DNA from: Heterohyrax brucei
Taxonomy: Eukaryota; Chordata; Mammalia; Hyracoidea; Procaviidae
Reading direction: 5' to 3'
Assembly: GCA_028571685.1 (NCBI GenBank)
Contig: CM053162.1
Location: 71,288,351 to 71,352,350, forward strand
Length of the DNA stretch: 64,000 bases
Made by a program: the position numbers and the translations under genes. Shown one piece after another: positions 47,501-58,765 of this stretch. The notes below the pieces were generated by a model, which searched no databases, had not been told where the DNA came from, and saw nothing but the letters and a program-made list of their open reading frames with translations. Position 1 is the stretch's first letter; each line of letters starts with the position of its first letter.

Positions 47501-48056
47501 TCCAGTCACCAAGGCCAGCTTGGCTACAGACACTGCTGAGCGTCCAGTCTGCCAGCAAGAGAGACCAATACTGAGTCTCCAGTATGCAGCCGTTTCTCAG
47601 GGTGATTAGCCAGCAGCCTGGTGGAAGATTAATCACACTGTATTATTTCCGTTATGGAAAGGGCAGTGTTTTGTTCTTACTGTATAGATACTTACCATGG
47701 ATATTGATTTGCCTTTCCTGCACGCCATGCTTCTGCCAAAATTACCATCCATAGACTTACAGAATGCCTCCACCATCATGTTATCCTACACACAGCATTG
47801 CCTCAGATCAAAGAACTCACTTCGCAGAAAATTAAGTGCACTGATGGCCCTATGCTCCTAGAATTCACCAGTCTTTCTATGTTCCCCATAATCCTGAAGC
47901 AGGTGGCTTGCAAGAACAATGGAATGGCCTTCTAAAGACACAATTACGGCACTACTAGCTAGGTGACAGAACCTTGCAGAGTTGGGGAAATATTGTCCAG
48001 AAGACTGCATACTCTAAACCAATGTGCAGTCTCTGGTGTAGGAACTGTGGTCCAGG

Positions 48057-48215
48057 AATCAAGAGTAGCACAGTGGTTAAGAGCTTGGCTGCTAACCAAA
48101 AGATGTGCAGTTCAAATCGACCAGCAGCTCCTTGGAAAACTTATGGGGCAATTCTACCCTGTCTTACAGGGCCACTGTAAGTTGGAATTGACTTGATGGC
48201 AACAGGTTTTGACCT
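48057..48215 (+). mobile_element. AfroSINE at the end of the ERV-L remnant
   Basis: Head GAGTAGCACAGTGGTTAAGA, B-box region GTGCAGTTCAAATCGACCAG, tail GGAATTGACTTGATGGCAAC. Confidence 0.88.
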
Positions 48216-48838
48216 TTTTGATATCATTGTTTCTGTTGGGAAGTCTTCTGTCAGAGTAATAATTGTTTCTTAGTAAACACAGTATATTTATTTTTTCCTC
48301 GCTGGCTGGTTTAAGATCTTGACTTTGTCTTCGCTGTGTTTAGATGTAAATTTCTTTTTATCTCTTTTTCAGCACTGTAGCTCATGCTTTTGAGTTCTGT
48401 GTGCACTGCAAATATTGCCCAGTTCTACTCTTTGATAAGGAAGGTTTGCCCTCCCCAAAATACAATTCTTTCCCACTTTCAACCTCCAAAAGCTTGTAAT
48501 TCTTTCAAATACTGTCAAAATTTTTCATCTCACATTTATTCAAAATGCATATAACCTTGAAGGAAGTAACACTGACCTAGAATCAGGCTGTATTACATCA
48601 CTTCCTAAAAGCAAGTTTTTAGAAGAGGGTGAGGAGAGCCACGGGGTCACTTGCCGGAGGTTTCCATGTAGCTCCTTGAGCTAACTGCAGGCTAAGCCAG
48701 GCATCTCTTCTGTACTGAAGTGATCACAAGGCTTGGATTAGGTAGAACCTTATCAGTTCTGATCAATCAACCCTATCAAAGTCGTTGCTCCTGGAAAAAT
48801 ATCAGCTTCTTGAATGGAGAACCTCCCAGTGCCTAGAT
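48216..48838. other. M1AP intron 1: unassigned
   Basis: AT-rich sequence without recognisable gene. No ERV-L 3' LTR found here. Confidence 0.4.
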
Positions 48839-51590
48839 TCACTGAGAAATGAAGATAATGGTTAAAGACAACCATACCATGCCTCAGTTATATCCCACAC
48901 AGTTCAGAGACCGTCTCAAGAACAGATGTGACATATTGAACACTAATTACCAAAGACCAGACAGATTGTGGAATGACATCAAATACATCACACACGAAGG
49001 AAGAATGAGGTCATTTAAAAGAAAGAAAAGACCGAAGTGGATGTCAGAAAAGACTCTGAGTCTTCTACACCCACACTGGTGAGTGGTGTCTGGGGTCTTA
49101 AAAGCTGCCATACTGCCATCTGAGGGTACAGCAAATGATCTCAACTCAGCAGGAACAGATGATCACCAAGGGCCAAAATGACGTGGGGGAAAGAGAACCC
49201 AGAAGACAGAGAGACCCACGTGAGTGGGTGACTACATCAACTTATGACTGGAAGAATCAGATGGTGCCCAGCCCACCAGTAATAGCTGTGATGGAGCTCA
49301 CAAAGTTGAGTCTCACTGGCAACACAAGAATAAAAAGGGATGCACCCTGAGATCTCCACTAAAAGACCACAATTGATGGTTAAAGGGGCCTCGGAGTTCC
49401 CCTGGGAGCATGGCCCCTGGCCCTGATGCCGTCCCTGTCCATATATTGTAATGGAGGTCAACTCTTTGGACAGGAATCGATTGGACTTGGCCACACATAG
49501 TGACCATATCATGTGTGCACTTTACGGTTCTATGCATCCATAGGATGTCATCCTGCTGACCTCTGACTGGAGGCGGGGGAGAGGGTGGAGAGGAGAGGAG
49601 AGGAGATTATTGGGAGGATAAGACATGTATGGAGTGAAGAGGAAGACTGTGCTGTCACGGCAGGGAGAGCAGTGGGAGCTGCATACAGGTGGGCATGCAA
49701 ATTTATATGAGCGTGTATGTTCTCAATCATAATAAGAAAAGACTGTGAAACTTGCTGTTGAACATCAAGCAGCTAAAGTAAAAGGAATAAATGATGAACT
49801 AAAAAAATTGAACATAAGATTTCAAAGGGCAGCTCAAGAAAACAAAGCATTATAATAAAATAGTGTAAGAGCTACAGCTAGAAAACCAAAAGACAGAAGC
49901 ACACTCTGCATTTCTCAAGTTGAGAGAACTGAAGAAAAAATTCAAGCCTCAAGTTCCAGTAGTGAAGGATTCTATGGGAAAAAACATTAAACAATGCAGA
50001 AAACATCAAAAGAAGATGGAAGGAATACACTGAGTCACTGTACCAAAAAGAATTGGTCAGCAGTCAGCCATTTCAAGAGGTAGTATATGATCAGGAACTG
50101 ATGGTACTGAAGGAGGAAATCCAAACTGCACTGAAGGCATTGATGAGAAACAAGTCTCCAGGAATTGATGGAATATCAATTGAGATATTTTAACAAACAG
50201 ATGCAGAGCTGGAAGTGCTTGCTCATCTATGCCAAGAAATTTGGAAGACAGCTACCTGGCCAACTGACTAAGAAGACATCCATATTTATGCCTGTTCACA
50301 CACACACAAAAAAAAAAACTAATACGGAAATTATCAAACGGTATCAGTCATATCAAACACAAGCAAAATTTTGCTAAAGATTATTGAAGACCAGCTACAG
50401 AAGTACATCAATACAAAACCACCAGAACTTTAGGCTGGATTCAGAAGAACCAGAGGCATTATTGCTGATGGCACGTGGATCTTGGCTGAAAACAGAGAAC
50501 GACAAAAGGATGTTTATCTCTGTTTTATTGACTGTGCAAAGGCATTCGACTGTGTGGATCATAACAAATTATGAATAACGTTGAAAAGAATGGGAATTCC
50601 AAAATAACTGTGCTCAAGGGGAAGCTGTATGTAGATGAAGAGGCATTGTTCAGACATAACAAGACGATACTGAGTGGCTTCAAGTCAGGAAAGGTGTGCA
50701 TCAGGGTTATGTCCTTTCACCACACCTGTTAATCTTTAGGCTGGTCAAATTATCCAACAAGCTGGCCTATATGAAGAAGAAAAGGGGCATCAGGATTGGA
50801 TGAAGACTTATCAACAGCCTGCATTATGCAGATGACACAACCTTACTTGCTGAAAGAGGACTTGAAGCACTTACTGATGAAGATTAAGGACCACAGCCTT
50901 CAGTATGGGTTGCACCTCAACATTTAAAGCAAAAAGAAAGTCCATACAACTGGACCAATAAGCAACATCATGATAATTGGACAAATGATGGAGGTCATCA
51001 AGGATTTCATTTTACTTGGGTTCATAACCAACAGCCATGCAAGTGTTAGTCAAGAAATCAAAAAACACATTGCATTGGGCAGATATGCTGCAAAAGCCCT
51101 CTTTAAAGTGTTGAAAAGCAAAGATGTGACTTTGAAAACTAAGGTGCGCCTGACCCAAGCCATGGTATCTTCAGTCACATCGTATGTATGCGAAAGCTGT
51201 ACAGTGAATAAGAAGACAGAAGAAGAACTGACACCTTTGAACTGTGGCGTTGGAGAAGAATATTGACTGATCCGTGGACTGCCAAGAAAATGAGCAAATA
51301 TGTTTGGGAAGAAGTAGAGTTAGACTGCCCCTTAGACCAAGAACGTCAAGATTACATCTCAGACACTTTGGACATGTAGTCAAGAAGGATCGGTTCCTGG
51401 AAAAGGCTATCATGCTTGGTAGAGGGTCAGCAGAGAAGAGGAAGACCTTCAGCGAGGTGGGTTGCCACAGTGGCTGGGACAGAGGGCTAGGCATAGCGAC
51501 TGTGAGGATGGCGCATGACCAGGCCATGTTTGAGTCTCTGGTGTGTAGTGTCGCTGTGACTCAACAGCCCTAACAACTACACCAGGCTTC
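48839..51590 (+). mobile_element. Long RTE-type LINE copy, interrupted by L1
   Basis: Plus-strand remnant running from the endonuclease/RT linker (RCDILNTNYQRPDRLWNDIK and RPKWMSEKT) through the RT domain to the C-terminus. RT pieces include LKALMRNKSPGIDGISIEIF, then FDCVDHNKL, and YADDTTLL-like text near 50830. The C-terminal part has FILLGFITNSHASVSQEIKK. The end is near 51590. An L1 3' piece (49060-49734) is inserted inside. Multiple stops; inactive. Confidence 0.88.
49060..49734 (+). mobile_element. 5'-truncated L1 (3' UTR) inserted in RTE
   Basis: Same 3' UTR as the 26.6-31.5 kb L1 (CTCAACTCAGCAGGAACAGA, CACTGGCAACACAAGAATAA). It is flanked by a 14-bp target-site duplication: AGAAAAGACTCTGA at 49046-49059 and AGAAAAGACTGTGA at 49735-49748, one mismatch. 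The RTE sequence is continuous once the insertion is removed. Confidence 0.9.
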
Positions 51591-51976
51591 CAGTTACAGG
51601 CCAGCCGAAGTAATACTAAACGGTCCCCACTGCACCATCCTGTGAGTGCGTGAGTGCTTGTGTGAGTGCGTGCGTGCTGAGTAACTGAAGGACGGACTAA
51701 CTGAGGGAATGAGGGACTGAGTTAAAAAACACTGCCTTTCCCCTTCTGTGTAACTTCACGTATCAGAACCTTCTGCGCTGCAGGTTTCCGTTTATCTGGT
51801 GTAGGGAAGGGTTTAATGTGGTGCTTAGAACAATTCCGTAGTTGCTGGTCAAAGAAACAGCTTTTCAGGAAGGGGAGGAGCTCTTGCAGAGTAGCCGATG
51901 ATGAGGTTGGTTAGACTGCCAGTTACTCGCAAAGCAGGTCACTGAAAAACTGTCTCTGGTGCGTTTTTCTCCGCAG
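51591..51976. other. M1AP intron 1 end
   Basis: Contains a short degenerate GTGAGTGCGT-type simple repeat (51640-51720) and the polypyrimidine tract before the exon 2 acceptor. Confidence 0.5.
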
Positions 51977-52162
51977 CAGGTGAAAGGGAACTTCGCTCGG
52001 CTGCAGCGCTGCGTCTCCGAGCTGCGCCTGGTGCAGCGCGAAGGCCGCTTCCGCCGGCAGGGCAGCGCTCTGAAGCAGGCGGTGCAGGACGGGCTGCAGC
52101 AGCTCCAGCAGTACGGCCGCCACGTGCCCGCGCGCGCCGCCCTGACCTGCGCCGCCCTGGAG
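51977..52162 (+). CDS. M1AP: M1AP coding exon 2
   Basis: Encodes residues 81-142 (62 codons, phase 0 at both ends), starting QVKGNFARLQRCVSELRLVQ and ending RAALTCAALE. The acceptor is a tandem CAGCAG at 51974-51979. Using the first AG keeps the Gln found in human, and using the second would delete it. The donor is GAG|gtaagc after 52162. The exon is extremely CpG-rich compared with the AT-rich introns around it. Confidence 0.94.
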
Positions 52163-53279
52163 GTAAGCGGTGCCGGCGGTCGGGCCCCGGGCCTCCTGCC
52201 GCTTCCCGCCAGCCGTGCGCCTCCCTCTCCATCAGCCTGGGATTGTTTTCCCGTTCATGCACAACAAGTGCAACTTTCAAAGCTCGATTTTCCGCTCCCT
52301 CCGGCGGCGGGTGTGTGTCTCTTTCTCCTGTCGCCTGAGCAGCCGGTAGTACAGCGCTCAGCTTGGCGATGAGCTCTGAAAACGCAGACTGAAGCGGACT
52401 GCAGGTAAAAACTGAGAGCGAAATACAATCTGAGTATGCCACCTGCTTCGGGATTTGGGAACCTGTCAAGCAAACATCAGACTGCTAGATTGGCATCTCT
52501 TTTACATTTACCCAGACACCCATGGGAATTGACAGTTGTCCCTAATAAAATCTTGGCAGTGGCAAAAAGAAACAACTGGAAACACCACGAGCGGATTGCC
52601 CCCCGCAGGTTTAGCAGAAGGCTTGAAGGCGGGAGGCGTATCAGGACAGAGCCCGTCACGGTGGGCTCGATTCCGATGTAACCAGTGCTTCACATAGGAT
52701 TTCAACAGGAAACTTAGGTGAGAAAAAGTTTTGATTGGTTGGCAATTGTGTCAGAACACACAGATTTTGTAAGAGAGCACTGTGTGTTCAGACACTGCCA
52801 GCCTTTAAGTGGAAGCCTTGTGATAACAGTCACAAGGCCAGTCCGCCGTGGGTGCAAGGCCCCTGAAGTCTTGGAAACTTTCTTAGAAACCATCGTGTTC
52901 ACTAGACCCCTTTTGTTTTCTGAAAGAATGTTTCAGGTGTTTCAGTGAGCCTGATCACCTAGATACAGTTTGATGAAACAAAGCAAGCTCCTTTTAATGT
53001 CTCCTCACAGCTGAAGTCATAACTATAAGCTTAAAATATTATTGTGAAACATACAGGTCTCTAACATAAAGTGACCATTAGTGTCACGGGTAAAAGCATT
53101 CTCTGTTTACATAAGACAAAACTTGTCACTGTATTTTGCAGTACTAAACTGAGTAAATTTGCTTTGGATTTACAAATGTGCATGTGGAAAAATTCATGCA
53201 GTCTTGGTACCAGACTGAGACTGCCTTAAAAATATAAGTAAATTGTGACTATGCTCTCCACTGGATGGATGAGTGAGTT
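52163..53279. other. M1AP intron 2, first part
   Basis: CpG-rich for the first 150 bp after exon 2, then AT-rich. No repeat or gene recognised. Confidence 0.45.
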
Positions 53280-53296
53280 AAAACACTTCCTGTCTC

Positions 53297-53842
53297 AGAG
53301 AGACCCATGTGAGTAGGTGACTACTTGACATGTGACCAGAAGAACCGGATGGTGCCGGGCCACCACCAGTGATAGCCATGATGGGGCTCATAAAGTTGAG
53401 TCTCACTGGCAACACAAGAATAAAAAGGGGTACACCCTGAGATCTCCACTAAAAGATCACAGTTGATGGTCCAGAGGCCTCAGGGTTCCCCTGGGAGCTT
53501 GACCCCCGGCCCTGATGCTGCCCCTGTCCATAAATCATAATGGAGGTCAACTCTCAGACAGGAATGGATTGAACTTGGCAACACAGAGTGATCATATTGT
53601 GTGTGTACTTTATGGCTTCATGAATCTATAGGATGTCATCCTGCTGACCTCTTACTAGAGGCGAGGGAAAGAGTAGAGAGGAGGGGACAGGAGATTGTTA
53701 GGAGGATATGACGTGTATAGAACGGAGAGGAGGAGTGTGCTGTCACCAGGCAGGGAGAGCAGAGGGAGCTACACATAGGCAGGCATGCACATTTATATGG
53801 GATTGTATATTTTCACTCTATCGTAATAAAAAAATTATAAAT
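53297..53842 (+). mobile_element. 5'-truncated L1 3' UTR
   Basis: 546 bp of the same L1 3' UTR as at 49.1 and 30.9 kb, starting AGAGAGACCCATGTGAGTAG and ending in an A-rich tail. The target-site duplication is 17 bp: AAAACACTTCCTGTCTC at 53280-53296 and AAAACACTTTCTGTCTC at 53843-53859, one mismatch. Confidence 0.92.
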
Positions 53843-53859
53843 AAAACACTTTCTGTCTC

Positions 53860-54613
53860 TGGTTAACCAGAAACATCAAAAATGAATTAAAAATACATAT
53901 ACATGATTTCATCTGCATCTGTATTCATCAGTCAAGACCTTCTAAGTACAGAAGAGAATTTTTATAGATTTAATATTTGCCTTCCGGAGTTTCAAAGTCC
54001 AAGACAGAGCTGCTGGTAAAAACAACTGTGTGTTCATTCAGTAGAATAAAATATTCAAATTATACACAAATACCTCAGCATTCCTTCAGGTCAAATATAT
54101 TAGTCAGCAGTAAATACATTTTAGCATCAAGACAGGAAGAGAAATAGCTCAGCTGGGCCTGGGCTGAGCCAGGAAAGAAACCAGCAGAGGAAGCCATTCC
54201 AAAGCCCTGCTGTGGGACAGCCACCCCAGCTCCCTGGTGTTTGTACACACTTAGTGAGTGGAACTGAAAGAGCCTGTTTCCTCTGTGTCCCCATAAAATC
54301 ACAGCATGTCATGTGGGAGGGGCGCAGCCCACTTTCTAAAGCAGTTGTGAAAGACTGCACTACAGCTGTGGCCTGTCCCTGGGTCGGCTCGGCCTGGTTA
54401 GAAGCGTCTGCGATGACCTGTCCCAGCAGACCTGTCCTACCGGAATCTGCTCCATGAAATTTGATGTGTGAGTCCCATTTCAGTCTTCCTCTTGGCACTG
54501 AGCCCAAGACCACTACCCACCTTGCTATACGTTTCCTCCTGACATAACCCACTATGGGCCTTGCTCTGCACACCAGGGAGAGTAGACCCACTGACTCTTG
54601 GGTTTGTTTGCAG
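53860..54613. other. M1AP intron 2, last part
   Basis: No recognised repeat or gene, ending in the exon 3 acceptor TTTGTTTGCAG. Confidence 0.45.
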
Positions 54614-54782
54614 ATTACTGTCCTGACTTCCCAGCCTGGAAAAGAGGTGGTCCAACAATTGGAAGACGGCTTGAAAGACACCGACCTCGGCAGAGTCAGG
54701 AGGCTTCAGGTGGTGGAGGTCACAAACGGAGTCCTGGAGTGTATGAGTCCCGCATCCCCCCTTAAGGAGCACAGCAGCGATG
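54614..54782 (+). CDS. M1AP: M1AP coding exon 3
   Basis: Encodes residues 143-198 plus one base. The acceptor is tttgcag|ATT and the donor GATG|gtaaga (phase 1). The sequence begins ITVLTSQPGKEVVQQLEDGL and continues KDTDLGRVRRLQVVEVTNGV, nearly the same as human M1AP. The C-terminal 16 residues vary, as they do among mammals. Confidence 0.94.
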
Positions 54783-56649
54783 GTAAGAATTACCAGAAAA
54801 GGCGAGAACAGGGGCCAGGGGGATTTTTCCCGTGGTCTTTTTGTATTCTTAAATGGTAAATGAAGTCAGCAGATCACACCGCAGTTCAGACAAGTGTTTC
54901 TAGGTGACAGAGTTGTATTTTTTTTTTCAGAAACAGTATGTGCTAATAGCACAAACTGAAATATTACAGGTATAAAAGGTAAAAATAGCTACCTCCCTAA
55001 TCACTTGTAAACGTTTGAGGTGTCCCTCCCAACCTTCTTTTATGCGTGCATGCGTACACACACTTACCCCTCCACGTACTCAGACGCATCATATTTTAAT
55101 TGGGTTACGACAGACACAGTACTCTGGAGCTTTCTTTGTTCACATGTTGGACAGCTGTGTTTGTATTACTAGATTTGTCTCAGTTTTTTAATGGCTGCGT
55201 GGTTGTGCCGTAGTTGATTTATCTAATCATTTATTCATGAACATTTTGGTGTATTCCAGTTTCCTCTGCACTAATCAGTGCCATGTGGACAGACATATAT
55301 GCCGGGCTGATTTCAAAGGCCTCCAATTAGAGCAGTCATCCAGAACCCACTTTCAGAAAACTCTGTGCTCAGGTCTAAAGCTCTTCAGTCGCTGTCTGGA
55401 AATTCTCCCTTTCATCATGGAGTTGATGTTTCCCAAGGGAAGTTTAATGGGATGATGGAGAAGGCACCCAGAGCTTGGGCATCCCTCCAGGGCTCCAAGT
55501 CCTGCCTCCTGTCTCCCTAGAATGGGGTCTCAGTTGCTTGCTCCCCAGCCCTAGTGCTCCAGCCAGCCCCGGCCCATCCAAACTGCCACCCAGTGTTCCC
55601 AGCAGGGACCTGGTGTCAGCCTGCATCCTGAGCTGAGCTGAGCTGAGTTGCAGGATGAGCCCCAGGTGAGACGGTGAGGGCCTGTGCTTGTTGGGGAGGA
55701 GACCACTGCTCATTGGGGTGTGACCCTCGTGGACCCTTCCAGCATCCTGAGGTTGTCAGCATTGTAGTGGTGGGGAGGGAGGGTAAGCAACCTTGGCCAC
55801 GCAGCAGTGCGCTCTTACACACTCAGCTCTTCTCAGGACTGCCTACTCACTGGCTCCATCCCTTCACACAGAGGAGTCTTTGCCTCTGAATTCTGTCCCC
55901 TTTCACAGGGATTCCTTCCCTGCTCTTGTCCAGCCCAGCCCACCCTTAATGTCCTCGTTAAGCATCATGACCACTGTACTGGTCTTCCTCTACTTAGAAC
56001 AACTGCCTCACTCGTGGTTGGTTCCACACCATTTAGCACTTCATTGTGCACCCTGTAGAACTGTCCACCACCTCTTTATTGTGTGACATTGTGTCTCCTC
56101 ATCTAAGTTGTAGGCAGCTTGATATCCTTGCACCTATGCTTCAGCTGTGAGCACTTTTAGATTAGAACTTTCTCCTCCTGCTCTCTGTCTCTCTGTGCGG
56201 CACATTCTACATCGCCAGGGGCAATTACTGAATGAGTCAGCGACAGTGGTACCTGAGAGGCTATTTTGTAACTTCCCAGAATCCTCTGCATCCCTTGTCT
56301 CTGGTGACACAGCCAATGTCCTAATAACACAGTGGGTGGTGACTCAAGGTGGGACAGTCATAGTTCCCTGGATCCAATCAGAGTCCTGCCCCAGGCATTC
56401 TCAAACATTCTGAAATGTTACTTTTCTTTCTCTCGGACCATAAACAAATTAGACACAAACTGTGTCCCTTCCTTCCTTTGATGGCTGTACCCACCAAGAA
56501 CTAGATGTGTCTCTGATGGCACAGAGCTCAGAGTACAAGGCCGCCTGACACCTTCCTTTCATATAGTGACTAGAGCTGTGCAGGAGAGCTCTTGAATGCA
56601 AGAAAGAGCTCCCCACCGTGTGTCACTGCTGATGAGGCTCCCAGTACTC

Positions 56650-56752
56650 GCTTATAAATAATACATCGTCCCAGAAACTGCTTGTAATTCTTCCTTATTT
56701 GCTTATAAATAATACATCAATCCATAAATTGCGTGTAATTCTTCTTTGTGGG
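56650..56752. repeat. 51-bp tandem duplication
   Basis: Two adjacent copies beginning GCTTATAAATAATACATC, at about 56650 and 56701, each ending in a TGTAATTCTTC-containing segment. They differ at several positions. Confidence 0.8.
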
Positions 56753-56869
56753 TTAAGCATATATCTGGTTCCTTGCTTGAAATTCCTCCTAGTTTGCCTA
56801 TATTTCTAATCAAACCCTTTATTCCTTTAATTTGGTATCTTGATTGGGAGGCTGGCACCGGTGGCTTCT

Positions 56870-57095
56870 CTCACTGTCAGAAGGTAGAGTGCTCTGGAGC
56901 TAGGCCACCGGAGTCCAAATGCCTCTTCTGTCACTTACTAGCTTTGTGACCTTGAGCAAGGAACTTAGCCTCTCTAACCCTTACTTGTTAATTCCTACCC
57001 CATGCAATAGTTGTAGCAATTAAATGAGATCAGGTATGTAAATTAGTTAGTGCATACAAGTAAATGCTTAGTAAAACTTGGTTGTTCTTATTATT
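56870..57095 (+). mobile_element. MIR SINE
   Basis: Core CTAGCTTTGTGACCTTGAGC, then CTTAGCCTCTCTAACCCTTA and the 3' region with GCAATTAAATGAGATCAGG. Ancient mammalian SINE. Confidence 0.75.
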
Positions 57096-58014
57096 AATAA
57101 TTTTGAAATTCTCTGTCCATCGATGATGTGATACAGTTCTAAGATTTGTTCTGAATGGCCGGGACAGTGAGCCTCACGTGTTTCTGTGTCACCAGCACTT
57201 ACCGCTCTGCCTAGCACATTGTGCACTCTCACTGAATGTTACGTCTCTTAACATATTCCAGCATTAGATTGTAGATCAGAATAACAGCTAACATTTTATT
57301 GAATACTTATTGTTTAGGTTTTTCTGTTGTTCTAAGTAATTTCCACGCGTTATTTAATTCGTATTTTCCTAGACGAAGAAATGAAGGCATACTTTCTTGC
57401 CCAACGTAACTTCCCCACATTTTCTCAGGTTACAGACAGAACAGGTGATCAAAGCAGAGCAGCCTGACAGCAGAGCTCCAGGCGTAACCATTCTCTATAT
57501 TTCCTCTGTTGAGCTGCTCAACAATTCAAAAGTTCATTTTTTGAAAAACTAATAAAATAGAGAATTATCTGGTGAAACTGATGAAGGAGAAACAAGAGAG
57601 AGGCAGCTAAGCTATGTTAGCAATGGGAAAAGAAAACATAATGGCAGATAAAACTATGAATGCAAACATTTAGACAAAAAATGGATATATTCCTAAATGT
57701 ACAGGCTCATGGAGAAATAGAAATCTTAATAGCCCTGTAACGAATGAATTCCAGATGATTTTAAAGACAGGTGCTACCAGACTTTCAGGAAACAGATCAC
57801 TCCAAATTAAGAAGTCCAAAAAGAAGGAATTGAAAAAGGAGTGAAGGATAATACTCTCCAGAGAGCCACCACCACCCCAGTTAGGGTACAAAACCAGGGA
57901 AGGACAAGACAAGAGAAGAAAACTGCTGGCCACTCATTCAAGGAAACAGATGCAACAATCTTTAAAAAATCCACTTATATAAAATCATAACTACATTATA
58001 TCATGACTGATGTG

Positions 58015-58395
58015 GATTGAATTGTGTCCCTAAAAATATGTGTTGTCGATCCAAATGCCTGTGGTTATCATACCATTCTGGAATGAGTTGTCTTTGTCAT
58101 GTTAATGAGACAGGATTAGTGTAGGATGTATCTTTGGAGTCCATCTCTTTGGAGATAACAATCTAACAACCAGAGCTGGGGTAAGACACCTGGCTTTTTT
58201 TCCCCATGAGCAGAACCCCAAGGGGAGAAGGACCGTCCTCTGGAGCCTAAGATGGGACCCTGAGTTTGAACTTCCAGCCTCCAGCAATGTGAGAGTATGA
58301 TCTCGGTTTGTGTCAGCCTCCTGCGCAGGATGTTTCTGTATGGCAGCACGAGCTAACGGAGACAGTGACCAATTTATCCCAGGACACGACATAGA
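58015..58395 (+). mobile_element. MaLR-like LTR remnant
   Basis: Starts GGATTGAATTGTGTCCCTAA and has the GAGTTTGAACTTCCAGCCTC and GCAGCACGAGCTAACGGAGA parts typical of ERVL-MaLR LTRs. Family assignment is by eye. Confidence 0.55.
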
Positions 58396-58439
58396 TTGAA
58401 CATTAAAAAAACATATAAATATAATTCACCACATCAACA

Positions 58440-58765
58440 GATTGTTTTTGTATTGTTGCTCGAGAGCCAGAAACAGACACCCCTGTGGATGAAAGCTCGA
58501 CACATGACCCAGCTGGCCCGGCACAGCACTGGGGAAATGACCAACCAGTCACCAAAAAAGGACATCATGGCTGTGTAAAGTAGAGGCTTCAGTGAAAACC
58601 AGGGAGCCCCTCACGGAGACGGCCTGACGGAACAGCAGTGACAGTGACTTCAGACGTGGCGGTGGTCACGAAGACAGCTCAGGACAGGTTGGCCTTTCAC
58701 TGGCAGACGTAAGGTCACCATGAGAGGAAAGGGACACGATGGCACCCAACATAACTGCCTCCAGA
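58440..58765 (+). mobile_element. Diverged RTE 3' end
   Basis: Weak RTE-like text: AAAGGACATCATGG, then the tail AGGTCACCATGAGAGGAAAG and CACGATGGCACCCAACATAA, the expected RTE 3' terminus with several changes. Confidence 0.55.

Larger units (their letters stand above)
43246..48055 (+). pseudogene. Decayed ERV-L internal region (gag/pro/pol remnants)
   Basis: An ancient class III endogenous retrovirus, inactive. From left to right: a weak gag-like area with two SINEs, then an open 93-codon piece at 44545-44826, a protease-like area at 45340-45620 (LDTGCEWTL, IPECIIGIDI), and reverse-transcriptase remnants at 45780-46400. These are followed by RNase H-like and integrase-like text to about 48050. 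The polymerase active-site motif at 46123-46134 reads YIDG instead of the usual YxDD. Stops and frameshifts occur throughout. No 3' LTR is seen; a SINE lies at the end. Confidence 0.8.
20066..54782 (+). other. M1AP: M1AP gene, 5' part (coding exons 1-3)
   Basis: M1AP is a germ-cell protein needed for male meiotic progression. It associates with the SHOC1/TEX11/SPO16 recombination group, and its loss causes male infertility in human and mouse (published family knowledge). Coding exons are 21516-21755, 51977-52162 and 54614-54782: 595 nt, 198 codons plus one base. The introns after them are phase 0, 0 and 1. The joined protein follows human M1AP with no frameshift. Intron 1 is about 30.2 kb and packed with retroelements. 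The fourth coding exon was not found by 64000. The span given starts at a candidate non-coding exon end (20066), which is inferred. The gene faces away from SEMA4F. Confidence 0.93.
54783..58014. other. M1AP intron 3, first part
   Basis: 55060-55290 resembles an antisense L1M segment. 55623-55650 is a short GAGCT repeat. 56650-56752 is a two-copy 51-bp tandem repeat, 56870-57095 is MIR, and 57150-57250 is L2-3'-end-like. No exon of M1AP was recognised. Confidence 0.45.

Noticed and set aside
54127-54681. 184-codon minus-strand frame
   Set aside because: Partly antisense to M1AP exon 3 and partly intron; no family resemblance.
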